Shown piece after piece: positions 12,301 through 25,700 of a DNA stretch of 64,000 nt. Position numbers and translations under genes: made by a program. Every line of letters begins with the position of its first letter. The stretch's first letter is position 1. The stretch comes from Heliocidaris erythrogramma (Eukaryota > Echinodermata > Echinoidea > Camarodonta > Echinometridae): the NCBI GenBank assembly GCA_025617745.1, contig CM046853.1:875501-939500 (forward strand), written 5' to 3'. Below the pieces are notes generated by a model, which searched no databases, was not told the origin of the DNA, and saw nothing but the letters and a program-made list of their open reading frames with translations.

Positions 12301-14114
12301 ACTAGTCTTGCCATGAAGTAACAATGGATATAACCAGCTAGCGAGAATAAGCGTTCATTTGGATCTGAAATGATATTTGTATTTTCAAATGGTCAACTAC
12401 ACAAAAAGTAAAAACAAATATTGACCATGGTACCTTTCTTCATCTACACTCTTTACTATACTTACAAAATTTACTCAGTAAGTTTATAAAGCAACATAAA
12501 AAACAGTAGGAGATGTCACATCAAGTAGGTGAAATGTTTAAAATGGGACACTACAGCAATTTTTTTTCTTCTGAATTATAATGCAGTTTAATCATTTAAC
12601 CTATTTCTTCTTTCTTTTCCCCACTTTTATGAAATAATAAAAAAGAACAAGTTGCATATATCTGCTAAATATAAACTGAAGCGTGAGCAAACAACACAGC
12701 AGGCATGGCAGGCAGAAAATGAGATGAGAATCTAAAATGACTGGAAGCATTGTAAGAAAGTGGAGCTATTTCTGGGTAGAGATATTGGTTGTTAGAACGA
12801 ACTTCTAACCTTAACCGACAGCTGCTGATGGCAGTGTGCAAGAATTCATAAACCATCTAGGGATTTGTTTCTTCTCCCACGAGCGCGTTTATCTAATAAC
12901 TTATGCTAATTTGTAGGGGCAGAATGTACACTGTGATATTGTAAAAATCAAGATGTATTTCTTTCCAAAGAGGTTCAGGTTGAAAATGAAACAAAATAAA
13001 TTGATAAATACTTCCTTTATACATAATTTGATTTTTGGGGGTCATAATTAGCCCCTTGAATGATGGTTACATGAATCAATTTCTTCGTGTCGACTTAAAT
13101 CATGATTTTATATAAAAAGTCACGTGATCGTGCACTTTTGAACACTCAGCTAATCCAAAGCTATAGAATGCACGTATAGACGATAATTCATATCTTGCAA
13201 TATTTATTTGTTACGAAAATGTTACCAAATGGATCATTAACATTTGTGCTTACTTTTCGAGATTGAATCCTAAAATGATGATACTTTATAAATATTTTAC
13301 AATAATATAAGCACATTTTGATAATATTTGGAAGCAAACCAACATGATCGATATAGGCAATATTTCCTTCATTCCTTACGTTAGATTGTATATTTATGTG
13401 GTACCTAAATCAGACTTATTCTAACACATCTTCCCTAATCCGAATCACAGTTAGCAAAATAACATGTTATTATGAAATAACATTGTTGGATGCTTCATTT
13501 GTTTTAAGTGTGTTTTTTCTGTACTAGAGGCGTAGAAAGCATAGGGCAAAGCCGGCATTTATCCATACTTGCATGGCTTAGATTAACAGAATAATCTCTC
13601 CCTGTTTATCCATTTTTATTGTATGTAAGAAGATGAAACTAGTGTATGCAGAACAAACCATTTGTTGTGTTGTAAGCAATGTAAAGACCATATTAATATC
13701 TTGTCTCCTTCAAGCCATCATCAAGTCATTTAGTCTGCGCTATTAGGGTTTATCTTCACTTGTAGACTCCGAGAACAGAGACTAAAGGGAAACCTAACCG
13801 AGATGGATAAATTACATACCCACTCTCCTCCTCCTCATCTTGCTTTAAACTAGCTTCGCAGAGTAGTCCTAGGACTGACTTGGACATCAATACTGCAATA
13901 TACAATATAGAGGCACGGCTAAAGGGATGCAGTTCTAGTATACCAATTAAAAGAAAAACAATCAAACAAAAAATGAATTATTATGATTATTGGGAAATGT
14001 TACTGAACATGCTTCAGGAAGGACGAATGCAAAAATTTCAATTACATTTACGACAAATCGATTCTGTGTAAATTTTGTATGATCTTAATAATTCATCGAA
14101 TTCATAATATCTTC
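9396..14114. other. Gene-free AT-rich DNA, nothing recognised
   Basis: No domain-bearing ORF, RNA gene or transposon terminus was found. A less AT-rich patch at about 10590-10800 contains no recognisable frame. Open frames are short and of random composition. Confidence 0.5.
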
Positions 14115-14286
14115 CTCGTTATCTTTATTTCTCTACATTTTTCTGTTATTTTTTAATACGTTTTGTAATCGTTTGTTTGTTCCTCTATCATATGGATCAT
14201 TAGGTTGATGGCCGAATAGAAATCATTGCCAAGAAAACACTGATAGGGAGAAAAAAATAATAGAGAAGAGAGATGGGATGAGAGAG

Positions 14287-14381
14287 TGAGTAAGAATGAG
14301 AGAGGGAGAGAGAGAGAGGGGAGAGAGCGAGAGGGGGAGGGGGTAGAGAGCGAAGGGGAGGGGAGGAGGAGGAGGAAGCAG
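14287..14381 (+). repeat. Polypurine GA/GGA tract
   Basis: Purine-only GAGAG and GGAGG repeats, with one GA unit fewer than the matching tract at 58545-58641. The opposite strand gives a Pro/Leu/Ser-rich open frame that is not a gene. Confidence 0.85.
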
Positions 14382-14964
14382 GGAGGAACGGTATTCTATT
14401 GTAACGCCATTATAAATTGGCGCCTCTATCGTCGAGTTGCACGGTCCTATGTCTACAACGCCTCTGTGTCTGATGTTGAGATAAAAATATACTCTCTGTA
14501 GCCTCAAAATGTCAGGTTGTCTAAACATAGGACGGGGAGAAGCTAGGGATATGTCTCACAATCTTCTTCATATATCGGAATATTGGATAGGGTCATGGTA
14601 AAACTACTGTGTTTAGTGAACGCATAGAAATACATCTGCAAGGCTTGCATCAAAATTACCATTTTGCCTGATTTAAGTCCATATTTGAGGAGTAACATGA
14701 GAACTCTAAATGTAACCATATCGAAAATTGTAGTTGAATGATCCATTCATTATTGTGCATTATAACTAAAACGACGACCTCATTCACTAGACTCAGTCTA
14801 AACATGATGTGCACCATCTCCAAACCCTCCGGTATATTTGTATTCCTTCTCATCATTGTGTGCATCATAAACTTCTTGATTTTAGAAGATTACCATTCAT
14901 AGATATTTTATTTTTATCTACATGTAATCCTCAACCTCAACCTCAATTCTCATCTTGCTCCTAG

Positions 14965-15000
14965 TTCTCTCTCTCTCTCTCTCTCTCTCTCCCTCCCTCA
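14965..15000 (+). repeat. (CT)n microsatellite
   Basis: Near-perfect CT dinucleotide run, repeated identically in copy 2 at 59225-59260. Confidence 0.9.
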
Positions 15001-18000
15001 ATCTCCCTCACCCTCCTCATTCTTTCCCTTTCCCTCATCTTTTTGTCTTTTTAACATGTTACTATTTACTTTCTATTTCTTTGTATTATAACATTACTTT
15101 GGGATTACCCTCGATAAGCCTCTTTGGCTTTTGGTAATCACTCCATATTCGATTATTATATATGTTGTTCTTTTTTCCTTATTGTCAATCGTCACAAAAT
15201 GTATTTTTATCATGCTTGTAATTTGTTCTCGTTTGTATTTGTTCATGTTGTTTTTATCTTTTTAATTTGAATATGGAAATAAATGAAATGAAATAAAATG
15301 AAATGAATACATTATAATTCATTATCCAAGTATATAAAGGGCAGTGTAAAATTCCTGATATCAAAAGTAATCACACCCAGTGGCAAAATATCTTTCTCTA
15401 CCAGTCACTGTAAGGATGATATGAGGTATTTAATTTTACCTTTTCATTCCGATGAGAACCGATCTTTATCTCATGTCACGTGGTCTATTCTTCCAAACAC
15501 AATTCAACATCTGTCATTAGAAACCTCGGTCTTAACGGACACCTCCCAGCCTATACACAAAATAAGCAACATTTATTTGCTTTCTCTTTGGCGAAATAAT
15601 GTGCATTTAGCATCTTACTTCATCAAAAATCTCCGTCAACATATCTTTTTTTTTCCACGAAGGAACATGAATTGCCAGTGCCTAAAATTTGAGACAAATA
15701 ACATCTCTCATAATGTCTTATACTGGATCAATAATAGCATTATGAACTAGATCTTTCAAATTGAGGCATAATGTAAAGCTCCGGCATTCATGTCTACATG
15801 AGGCAGTTTCAGCGTATAGATTTCACATTCGCTATACGTCAGGCGATGCATTCAAAGGAATGAATGAAAATTACTCTTAATTGTATTTTGGATGGGTACA
15901 GGTGTGTCCTTCTAGCCATGTTATGAAGACTATTGACTTTTAATTGCTTTATCACCTTTAGGTCTGTTACTATAAATGGGTTATATGGTGACCCTATGGG
16001 GAAAACTAATCAAGAAGATGGAGGGCATATCAAATTAACGTTAAAGCCCTTGTCGAGTGATGGCAGTAAGCCCAAAAATTTATTGTAAAAGTTCTGTTAT
16101 CTCTTCTTCGTAAACAATAATACTATGCAGCCCTGACGACTGCTTTTTGTAGTTGAAAAATATGAAATTAGTTCTTTTTCCTTCTATTTTCTTTGCTTGT
16201 TTGCTGGGTTGTTTGTTTTGTGGATAATTTTTAGATGATACAATTTTGCCTATGAAACATAATACGTGATGACATTGTAATTCCTTGTTTTTATTATAGA
16301 GGTTAATACTTTACATGACCTTTGAGATATATTTATGTTCACTGAGTAGTGAGTATTTTTTTTTTGAAATATATATCTGCCGATATTCTACCCCTCATGT
16401 GATTGGGCGGCTAGTATGTGCGAAAGTGATGTAATAATTATAGTCAGCCTTTCTGGATACACAATTCAACTAAGACAGCTTTCGCTGTGATACGTTCAAC
16501 GTTAAAATGAAGGAATACACATCAGATTTCTATCAAAACCTTACAATATCATCCTATGGTACAGGTACACATACCATCCATTCATCTCTCTGGTATCCAA
16601 CCGCGTACAGTCAAATCAAAATAAAAGACTATCAACAAAACTTCACTATCTATTTCAGCATGAATAATTCATTGAAGTTTAGGCGATTTTTTAGTTTGCC
16701 ACTTCCCGTGAAACACTCAATGGTTATGAAATTTGAGCTTTTTGCAATGTACATAAATCCCATTTTGTAATGGAGAACGTGTTACATGGTATATCTTCAT
16801 CTATTTAGAATGCAAAGCATTCCATTTTTTACTGAAAGTTGAGATGGAGTTTCCAATAGGTTTTCACTGGAGTGAATATTTCAATAATAAGAACATATAA
16901 TCTCATTTTCACCACTCGTATGGTTAAAAGAAGTTAATGATTTTAGTTGATGATGTTTATCATGGTTCAATGAGACCATGTGTATAGGAAAGTTCTGTCA
17001 AAATGGAAATGTAAGCTTATTTTCTTTCAACATCACCTTTATTCTTAACAAAAGGAAATACATAAATTCAAGGTTACTTGTGGTTCAGGACTATAACATT
17101 GAAAGACTTATATTGCAGAATATAACAAGACGTAAAATATACATAAATATACATAAAAAATTGTGTTTTTTTTTGCACTTATTTTTTTTGAGTGTGGATT
17201 CAGTAGATATTAAACCTATCATATCTTCTTTTCAATTCACTACTATTATTATGCACATTTGAATTTGATGGTTTGACGTTTTAACGTTAAATGAAAAATG
17301 GTAAGTAACTGAATAAGATATCAAATTGTATATACAAGCATGTATGTTAATACTCTTGGGAACTGAGGAAAAAATTAAGATGATAAAGTAGGAGAACTTG
17401 TAAGAAAAGTAAAAGAAAAGGGGAAAAGAAAAAGAATATTGAATGCAAATAAGTTTTCATGAGCCAAGATGTAATACATTTTGTATACACTTCACATACA
17501 TGAAATGCTTCTTATTGATTAAAAACTTCAATACTTGCAATTATTAATAAACAAGTCACATCTTTGTTCAAGATTTTTTTCGGTCACCATTATAAAGTGG
17601 TCTTCCATGTGCCCTGCAAAGAAATCATACGGAGTGAAAATGCAGAAGTTATTAAATTTTGAAAACAGTCATAATTACAAATTGTCCTCAGTGATTGTGC
17701 ATTCTAAGACAAATACAAAATTGCATGCAAAGAGAGAATATGAATTACAAGTAGTGATGCGTATAGTGAATATAAATAACTGTTATCTAAATCAATGTTT
17801 TATCAGTAAATAATACTGACCTCTTTCGGTCTGCAAGGGAAAGATACCGAACAAAACACAAGAATAAGTGAGCATACTTTGTATCATAAATTAACTCCAG
17901 ACAATATCACATTTGAGTTACCATCGACAGATGAATGGCATATATTTCGGGTGGCTGATGAACTTCCGGGTCAATTCATTGCTATATTGTTAGTGTCATA

Positions 18001-18365
18001 TCTCAAGCGATTGTAATTCTACTACTACAACCTACTTGCAAGTGAAACAGAATGCTTCCCGAGATCCTTTACCTTGGGAATAAAAGGGTGTTATTCTCAG
18101 TCAAGTTTACCTCACTTAACTTCAGTTTGTATGACTAGGGTTAAGCAAATGTGGAAGACTAGACATTGTGACCCAAATGCATTGAATGAGAGCTGGATGA
18201 GAGGATGAGCATCTATCTACGTGTCTGCTAGGGGATGGACATTACAAGATCACAGTGATGTAGATCCAGGAACCTAGAAGCTAGGGAAGCATAGGGATTC
18301 TGCAGCATTCTCTGGTTATTTTCAGGCGCACTAAAGATAAATCATCAGCAAGTACATTGCAAAGT

Positions 18366-18443
18366 ACAGAGGGGGTTTTATCTTTCGGGGGATTTTCGGA
18401 CTTTTGCCCCCTCTCCGGTCAGAAAATTCTGGATCCGCCTCTG
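18366..18443 (-). mobile_element. hAT-like MITE remnant, one terminus
   Basis: Reading the minus strand from 18443 gives CAGAGGCGGATCCAGAATTT, the terminal motif of the hAT-like MITEs here, followed by a G-rich interior. The partner terminus was not found, so the other boundary is approximate. Confidence 0.5.
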
Positions 18444-19736
18444 GTGTAGCATGACTCTCTACTATTAGCACCCCAACGAATAGAAAAATCAATCCCAGTG
18501 CCTTGTGTAGATCTAGATAGCCATGTGTTTTAGTATTTTGGTTTTTGTGTTTTTTAAATATAATATTGCATTACCGAAGTCATATGTTTATAAGGTATTT
18601 TGAATTTGTTTTCAATTTACATATATATGTAGATGGGATTGCTATAAATTTGATCTTGAGTTGAATGAATGTGTTAATACATAATACATTATGTTACAGA
18701 GCATGGACCTGGGGAGCTGGGGTGCTACGGGAGTTGCTTGTCACATAAGTGAAAAGGACCCCTCAGCACCAAACTGAAAAGAATTATCTCAGGTTCCTTT
18801 TGCCGAGGGCAGTTTGCAATCAATCATTTTCTTTATATTGCTTATCTCACCAACTGTGAGTAAGAATTCATTCAAATATATATAACGGGGAAATAAACAT
18901 GGGTTATCATTTCAGTCAGCATATACATGTAATAGAGTTGGTTTTACATGCCAATCATTTTCATCATTCCATGTAATTCTTTATTCTACATCTGTATTTA
19001 TCTTCGTCACATCATACCTTTTATATGCAATTCTCTGGCTTAGCGTCGTCTCTTAAGAGTTAGTGTCTGCAACACTGAATGTTATATAGTATATTGTGTC
19101 CATATTCTTTGACTTCACACAGCTCTTTTCTATTTACGGAAATAAATCGTGCTTGTATTTAGCAAGGATAGTGTCTCATGGATAATATATTGGTATGACA
19201 TTTAGATAATGAAGGTTTATTATGTTTATTAAAACCACTGCGTTCGGAAACAAGATATTGAATTAATGGATATAAAAAAGATGTCTCATTAAAATACGGC
19301 ACGGCCCAAGGGATACTGAACAAAATAATGTCTCCTTAAATTTACATACATTTACTATACTTACCTTCTTATGCAGCACTCACATTAAAAAGAATGCTCA
19401 ATGAGCATGATCAGTCGATAAATATGTAATGTCTGTCTTGTTCCAAAGACTATAAATATACTTTGTTTTTGTAAGAACATTTCTGATAAAAGTTTAAAAG
19501 CATCATTTGTTGGAAATTTTTAAGGTGAAGTGAGATTTTTAGCATATCGAACCACAGGGTACTAGCTCGTGATTGAGATATAACCGACATCAATTCCATT
19601 TCTGAAGAAAGAACTTTTTGAAACTGTGCATGGTTTGATGTATGGTCTACCATATATCTTTCTATACTCAGTTTCTCCTGGTTCTCCAATATATCATACA
19701 CGGTGTTCGATTTTTTTTAAATTGTAAATGATGCTC

Positions 19737-22020
19737 GAATATGGCAACCTGAGAAGGAAATGTGTTATTCTATTGAGCTGGAGTGTTTGTTGATCTTCAC
19801 CATGCTGTAATCACGTTACAGAGGTAGCAATCAGCAATCTTGTCATGAACAACGTCTGAAGAGAACCTGTTCCATCAGCAACTAGACACCACATGAACCA
19901 CTTAAGTCTAGAAACAATGATTTTAACTCCATTCTCCCTATCCTCTTTTCTATTTCTCATTCTTAAATTACTCCTCCCATCTTCCTCTTACACCTTCTTT
20001 TCCTTTCTACAGTCTTTCTGTTCAATAAATATTTGCTTTATTATGGGTATATAATTTGATATCTATCTATTCTAGTGTAGCATTATCATTAAATATTGTT
20101 TTCGTTGCCTTTCAATTGGTGGAACATTATTATGTGTGTATTATATCGTACAGGTATTTGGTTTTCATTTTCATTTCAATAATTCACCTACTCTTAACTT
20201 TACCTCTCTGCCTGTGATACAAAATATGGCCTTATTTGAGAGGAATTATGCAATCAACATGGGACAGTAATATGAAGTCAAAGATACTGTTAATATAAAA
20301 AATATCCATTTAGAAAATATAAAGCAATCTTTTTTTGATAACGGTAAAATCAAATTTTATTAAAAATCTTGTTCCCTGACATGATTAGGCACCATACACC
20401 AACAGTTTAACATCTACTAAAGATTATGCTTTTCAAGAATATGGTTTTGGAGCATCATCTAAAACGTTGAGCGTTAGCTATCAAATGGACAACTATAAAT
20501 GATTTCTAAAACTGTTTTTATTTCTTCATTCTAACAGTGACATTTAAAAACGAGACTTCATTATGATTTATCATTTTTATTCTTGATTTTTTTTAAATGT
20601 CAAACTTTACATCAACATTGCCGTCATTACAGCAGTCATTATTCTTCGAAGCTTCAAGTAAGATTTGAAGGATTAATATGTTAACACCTTCTACGTTGGC
20701 ATTCAATATCCATCATTCGTTTACAAGCTGAAATCTACAGAGGATATGTATCACAATATCTTGCTTCACAGAATCCAGTTCTTACACCTGCGTTGTTTCT
20801 CTATCATTTTTGCCTAGTAAATCTCTCTGCATGTCTTTAATTTTTAGTTTGCTCATGACCTCTTTCTCCATTATCATGTATTATGTTCTTTCCATATCTC
20901 CGCTCCTCTCTTCTATTCCTTATTTTCCTTCCCGTTTATCACCATCTTATTCTATATTCAGCTGTTAAGGAACCTTAAACCAAACTTTTTGAATATCACA
21001 TAAAATAATAGCACAGAAAAAAATCCAAAGTGAGCAAGAACATCCATTCCTACCCCGCTTCCTAAAATGAGTAACATTACACTTATTATGGTAAAAATGT
21101 CGATGCATGCTCACATGATTCAATATCATTATGAAGTACATGTCGACAGCGATGATGATGATGACGATGTGCGATGTCTGATTCATCAGTATTCATGAAC
21201 ACGATGTGTTTGTGAAGAATTCCCGGGAGCGAGGTAACTCTATCCTTCTAAAATGTACAATTAGAGCAAAATGGGCCAACAAATTAGAATTCGCAGGCAT
21301 AGACCGTGACGCAGGGCAAGCGTTTTGGAGCATTTGGGTGACATCTTAATTTTGAAAAAAAAAGAGCTATAAAAAGAAGAAAGCACTGTAGTGACCAATT
21401 CTAGCGGTGGTAATATCGTAAATTAGGTTAGGTGTAAAACGTATTTTTTGAGCTTGAAAGAGCACACAGTTTCCCTAAGAGCTACATTGAGATTGATCAT
21501 GATTGAATTACTAGTGTATAGGTGTATGATTGTGTTAGATATATTAACTGATTGTAGAACCGTTTTATTTATAGATAGATGTAAATCGCAATGTATAATA
21601 TTCCAATAGAACTACTTCACAAGAAATGTCATCATTTCTGTTTCACACATAATTATGTCTGCTTTTTAATATTTCCCTTTCTCCCTCGCTCGTTTTATTT
21701 CTAATGTGTTTGTGTTATCATCTTGCGTATCTATTCCAAAGGGTCCAAGACGTATGGCTGATATCGTATCTAGATAAAGTGAAGAGCTTTAATGCAATTT
21801 TATCAACATGATATCTCATTTCAAACTATTTGGCTTCTACACGGTGCTTAGCAACAAACTAAATTTATCAGGAAGAAGGTTAAGACTAGGTCTGAATTAC
21901 TCGTCACTAATGGGTAGTTCGTGTCGAGGGAGAAATAGTATATGCAAGGCTTTATTCAATATTGAAAAAAGATGCATATGTCCTGAGAAGCCCTAAGGCA
22001 CAAAATATTCTTCTCAAGCC
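19737..22020. other. Gene-free AT-rich DNA, nothing recognised
   Basis: Only short open frames of random composition and T/C-rich stretches are seen; no terminal repeats were recognised. Confidence 0.5.
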
Positions 22021-22034
22021 TTACATCCTCCACA

Positions 22035-22036
22035 TC

Positions 22037-22071
<35 letters not shown>

Positions 22072-22178
22072 CTCTTTCTCTCCCTCCTTCCCTCTCTTTT
22101 CCTCTCCCTTTCTTTGTCGCACCTGCCTCAAATTTATTATCATCATGAGATCGTCTCTCTCTCTCTCTCTCTCTCTCC
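22035..22178 (+). repeat. Two (CT)n/(CTTT)n microsatellite blocks
   Basis: CT and CTTT repeats at about 22035-22110 and a purer CT run at about 22155-22178, which stops just before the MITE at 22187. Confidence 0.85.
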
Positions 22179-22182
22179 AGAA

Positions 22183-22725
22183 TTAAAGGGAAAGTTCACC
22201 CTAGTATTAAGTTGATTTGAACACAAGAAGAAAAATGAGAGAAACAGATTAATTAAAATATAAGCAAAATCTGATAAGAAATTAGAAAGAAATTATGAAT
22301 TTCTGAAGTTGTAATCGATCAAACACAAATTGGCAACTCTGTGACGTATCTTGCGAGCTCTTCTTTCTTTTGCTCAGTACAGAAAATCAATTCTCTTATT
22401 TTTAAAGAATTTTGTTAAAATAAAGGAATAGATTTGATTCACACAGGGTTTTGTGCAAAAACATATGAGCAATGAATAAAGTTGCATGTATGAATGTTTT
22501 CTTTAGAGAAAATGGAAATAAATGATTTTTAGGGTACAGGGCAAATGGGAGAGAAGCTAACCAGATACGTCACGGAGTTGCCAATTTGTGTTTAGTTGAT
22601 TATAAATTTAAAAATGTATAACTTTCTTATTTCTTATCATATTTTACACAAACATTCACTAATCGGTTTCTTTAATGTTTCTGCTTCTTTTAAAACCAAC
22701 TTATTAGAGTGAAATTTCCCTTCAA
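22183..22725. mobile_element. Long-TIR MITE, T2/Kolobok-like, TTAA target
   Basis: Two inverted arms of about 160-165 bp (22187-22352 and 22562-22721) enclose about 210 bp of unrelated AT-rich sequence. The left end reads TTAAAGGGAAAGTTCACCC; the right end, reversed, reads TTGAAGGGAAATTTCACTC. The arms match through to their inner ends, GGCAACTCTGTGACGTATCT against GGCAACTCCGTGACGTATCT. TTAAAGG ends are the signature of T2/Kolobok MITEs, with TTAA as the duplicated target; the right TTAA has decayed to TCAA. No transposase is encoded, so it would need an autonomous relative. Arm divergence suggests middling age. Confidence 0.8.
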
Positions 22726-25700
22726 AGTGAACCAATAGATAAAATCTGCAATAGGTTTGAGGTTCTATCACATCCATGATGGTATCGATACATCAGCAAC
22801 CAAAGTCACGATTTATAGCCTGATTAATGATAACAGAGTTCTGAATATAGAATTGATGCCTTGATCATTATGATAGGAAACTTGCGATAAACTTCTTTTA
22901 AAAAAAAACCAGATTATAGGTTATGTAATTTGATTCGAACCATTTAATCTTTAACCGAATAATTTCCTTAAACATCTGCTGATTTTGTTTCATTTCTAAT
23001 ATTGTCGTTCTCATGATAAGTTATTATAAAAATTCATAATGTGTCACCTTTAACTCAAAACCTTTTAGCACCGTATTGCAAGTTCACGTCATGGGGACTT
23101 CATCCATTACTATTTTTGTAGTAATTTGTAGTAAACATGAAAATGTACATTGATCTCTTTTCAAGGTCGCCACAAGAAAAGGTCTTGAAACTGCTCATCT
23201 ACTAATGTGTTTTAAGACGTTTCTTTTTCTACCTATGTTGTAGACTTATCTCAAACTCATACCCGCGATGTGGAGATAAAATATCAAATGCCATTGATAT
23301 CCTCAGGGCCAATGAAACCTCGGAGAAGAAATGATTATCCATATGTTCCACTTTCGTGGGTGTAAACTGTCATTGAAGCCAGATTTCTGACAGTAATACA
23401 AAGCCACGTCATACATTATACAGTCCCACACCTTCATACATGTTGCTTCGTGTATAAACCAAGATACAAATCCAACCAAATTTCTCAGCTCCTATAAACG
23501 AGAATTCCAGCGTTTTCTGTAGAGTTTTTCCAATATGGCTACATTATAAGTTACATTTTTGCTATATAATCTAGGCTATGTTATTTACAAGATAATAACC
23601 ATTATCGGTCATCCACCATATCGGCATTAATATGTTTTGCACGTTTTGCTTTAGGATAGCGGGACGCAAATGTATTTTATCAAAATTCTGAGAAAACTAT
23701 GGCGCTTTTGTGTTCGCGGTTCGGGCATATGAAGCCATTGCAAGATAAATTGGGCCTATACTATTCTATGTCTAAAGAAATGCTGAAAAAGTTATCCACA
23801 TTCTTGTACTATGTATTTCTTTTTAAAACATTTTTTACAATTACCTTACCAATTGGAGATGAAAAAAAAGTTTGAAAATGAACAGGAAATATCAACAACA
23901 AAAAGTCCTCGTTTCTTGACAAAAGTATTATCTTACCTAATGATTAAACTACCTCAATTCAATTAAAATTGAATAGGAAATATACAGAAAAGATAGTCGT
24001 AGTTTTCTGAAGAAAGAATTGAATTACCTCCTCCATTATTTTGCACAGTAACTAGTTGTGATCACATATTCACCCAATCATGGTCCTAGAACAAGGTTTG
24101 AGAACGAGAATTATTAGTTTCAAATGGATAAACCTTAGTCATGATTGGAAAGTGGAATTAAAGCTTTACTTACATGTATCTCCCTAAAGTTTTGTGCATG
24201 TGTAAGGAGTCTTGTATGTTTTATTTTGGCTACAATTCGATCATTTGAGATAATTCTTTCAAAATCCCAGTTGAATACTGTTACTAAAAGACCTAGTCTC
24301 CACAAAATCAGATTCGTTTATCCTACCTCAAGTGTCTACCCTAGTTAATAGTAAGAGGAAATAGCTGGAATACCACTCCAGGGAGAGCTGGGATCGGGTT
24401 GCTTCCGGTAGGAATCCCATCATGCCTTGCGGCTACCCTCAAGAGGAGGAGAACAACAAGCAGACGGAGCAGAGATGTCACGTTGTTGACTTGTCATTCT
24501 TTGTGGGGAAAGAAATACTAGCCGCAGTCTATGAGAAAATGCTAATAAAGTGGTTCTAATCATAACATGATATTGTAATTCGTACATTTATGGCCAGAGA
24601 ATATTGTTCTGAAGGCCTAGCTATGTTTTCGTAGAAAGGCATACACAAAACAAAACGGTATAATAGACACTTTTGAACAATACATAAAGATTCTGTCTCT
24701 GCTATTTAGATATTGGGACATTGTTATGAAAAATAAGTTCATTAGAAAGATATCATGTATATATACTGAAATCTAGAGCCTAAGATTGATACAAGACCGT
24801 AAAGTTGAGTAATATGACTATTATGCACTTGATTTTGTATAGCCTCGACTAATAGCATGAATACATTGCGACCTGTAATTTTAAAGATAATTATATACTA
24901 TTGAAAACTATGGCCTACCAAAGTGGCTGTTTAGTTGAAATACATATTTACTTGGATTAGTATTGATAAGATCAGTTGAACCAGCACCAAGTAATATAAT
25001 AATATACACAATATCACATCGATTTGTGAAATTAAAAAGCGAAATCTAAGACTTGTCTTTACCTTTGTATTATTCCCTACAGAGATTCACCAAGACACAA
25101 TTACAATACAGACTGCGCCAAACCTCACACGGAACATTATCATTTCATTTACGTCAGTATCCTTCTGGCAGATACATCTATCGCACTTACGACCTTGTGA
25201 CATTTGTGATGGGTACCAGTGATATCCTCTTGTGTTGACACTGACCAAGAAGATTTATTATAAGAGGTCAGAAAGAAGGCTAGTATTTCCTCTGTACCAA
25301 TTACTCTATGACACATCTCATTGCATCTGATACATGCTTAATACTGTAGCAAGGACCCTGCGAGAAATGTAGTCTACTAACAAACAGTCCCACTCATTAC
25401 TGATATCAAACATATATATATATATTTCACTTGATAAAGACGGTGTGAATACCGCCGAAAATTCGTGAGAGAAAATAAAGAAGCTGGATAAAAGCATGAC
25501 AATTCTAATAGTTTGTTTTGATATTCTACCAACACGTGGACTTTGTATTTAACATAATATGTATTTGAACGTTCAAATTTTGTTAGCACTATAATGAATA
25601 GATAATTTACCCATCAACATTTGCCGTCACGTTCTAATGTATAATATTTATTTTCTTATCATGCTCTATATATCCACCACCATGACATTTTAATAGCATT

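Larger units (their letters stand above)
14115..19736 (+). repeat. 5.6-kb duplicated segment, copy 1
   Basis: This interval reappears in the same orientation at 58373-64000 with offsets drifting only from 44,258 to 44,266. Differences noticed by eye are about seven: single-base indels in T, A or C runs, one extra GA unit, and one short complex change near 16575/60838. I noticed no substitutions. Copy 1 continues past 19736 and copy 2 runs off the window. No gene was recognised inside. The open frames at 15421-15750, 16978-17262, 17535-17813 and 19450-19701 have no recognisable domain. Confidence 0.95.

Noticed and set aside
16507-16770. 87-codon frame inside the duplicated segment
   Set aside because: It is disrupted in the nearly identical copy 2 by a short complex change, and it has no recognisable domain.
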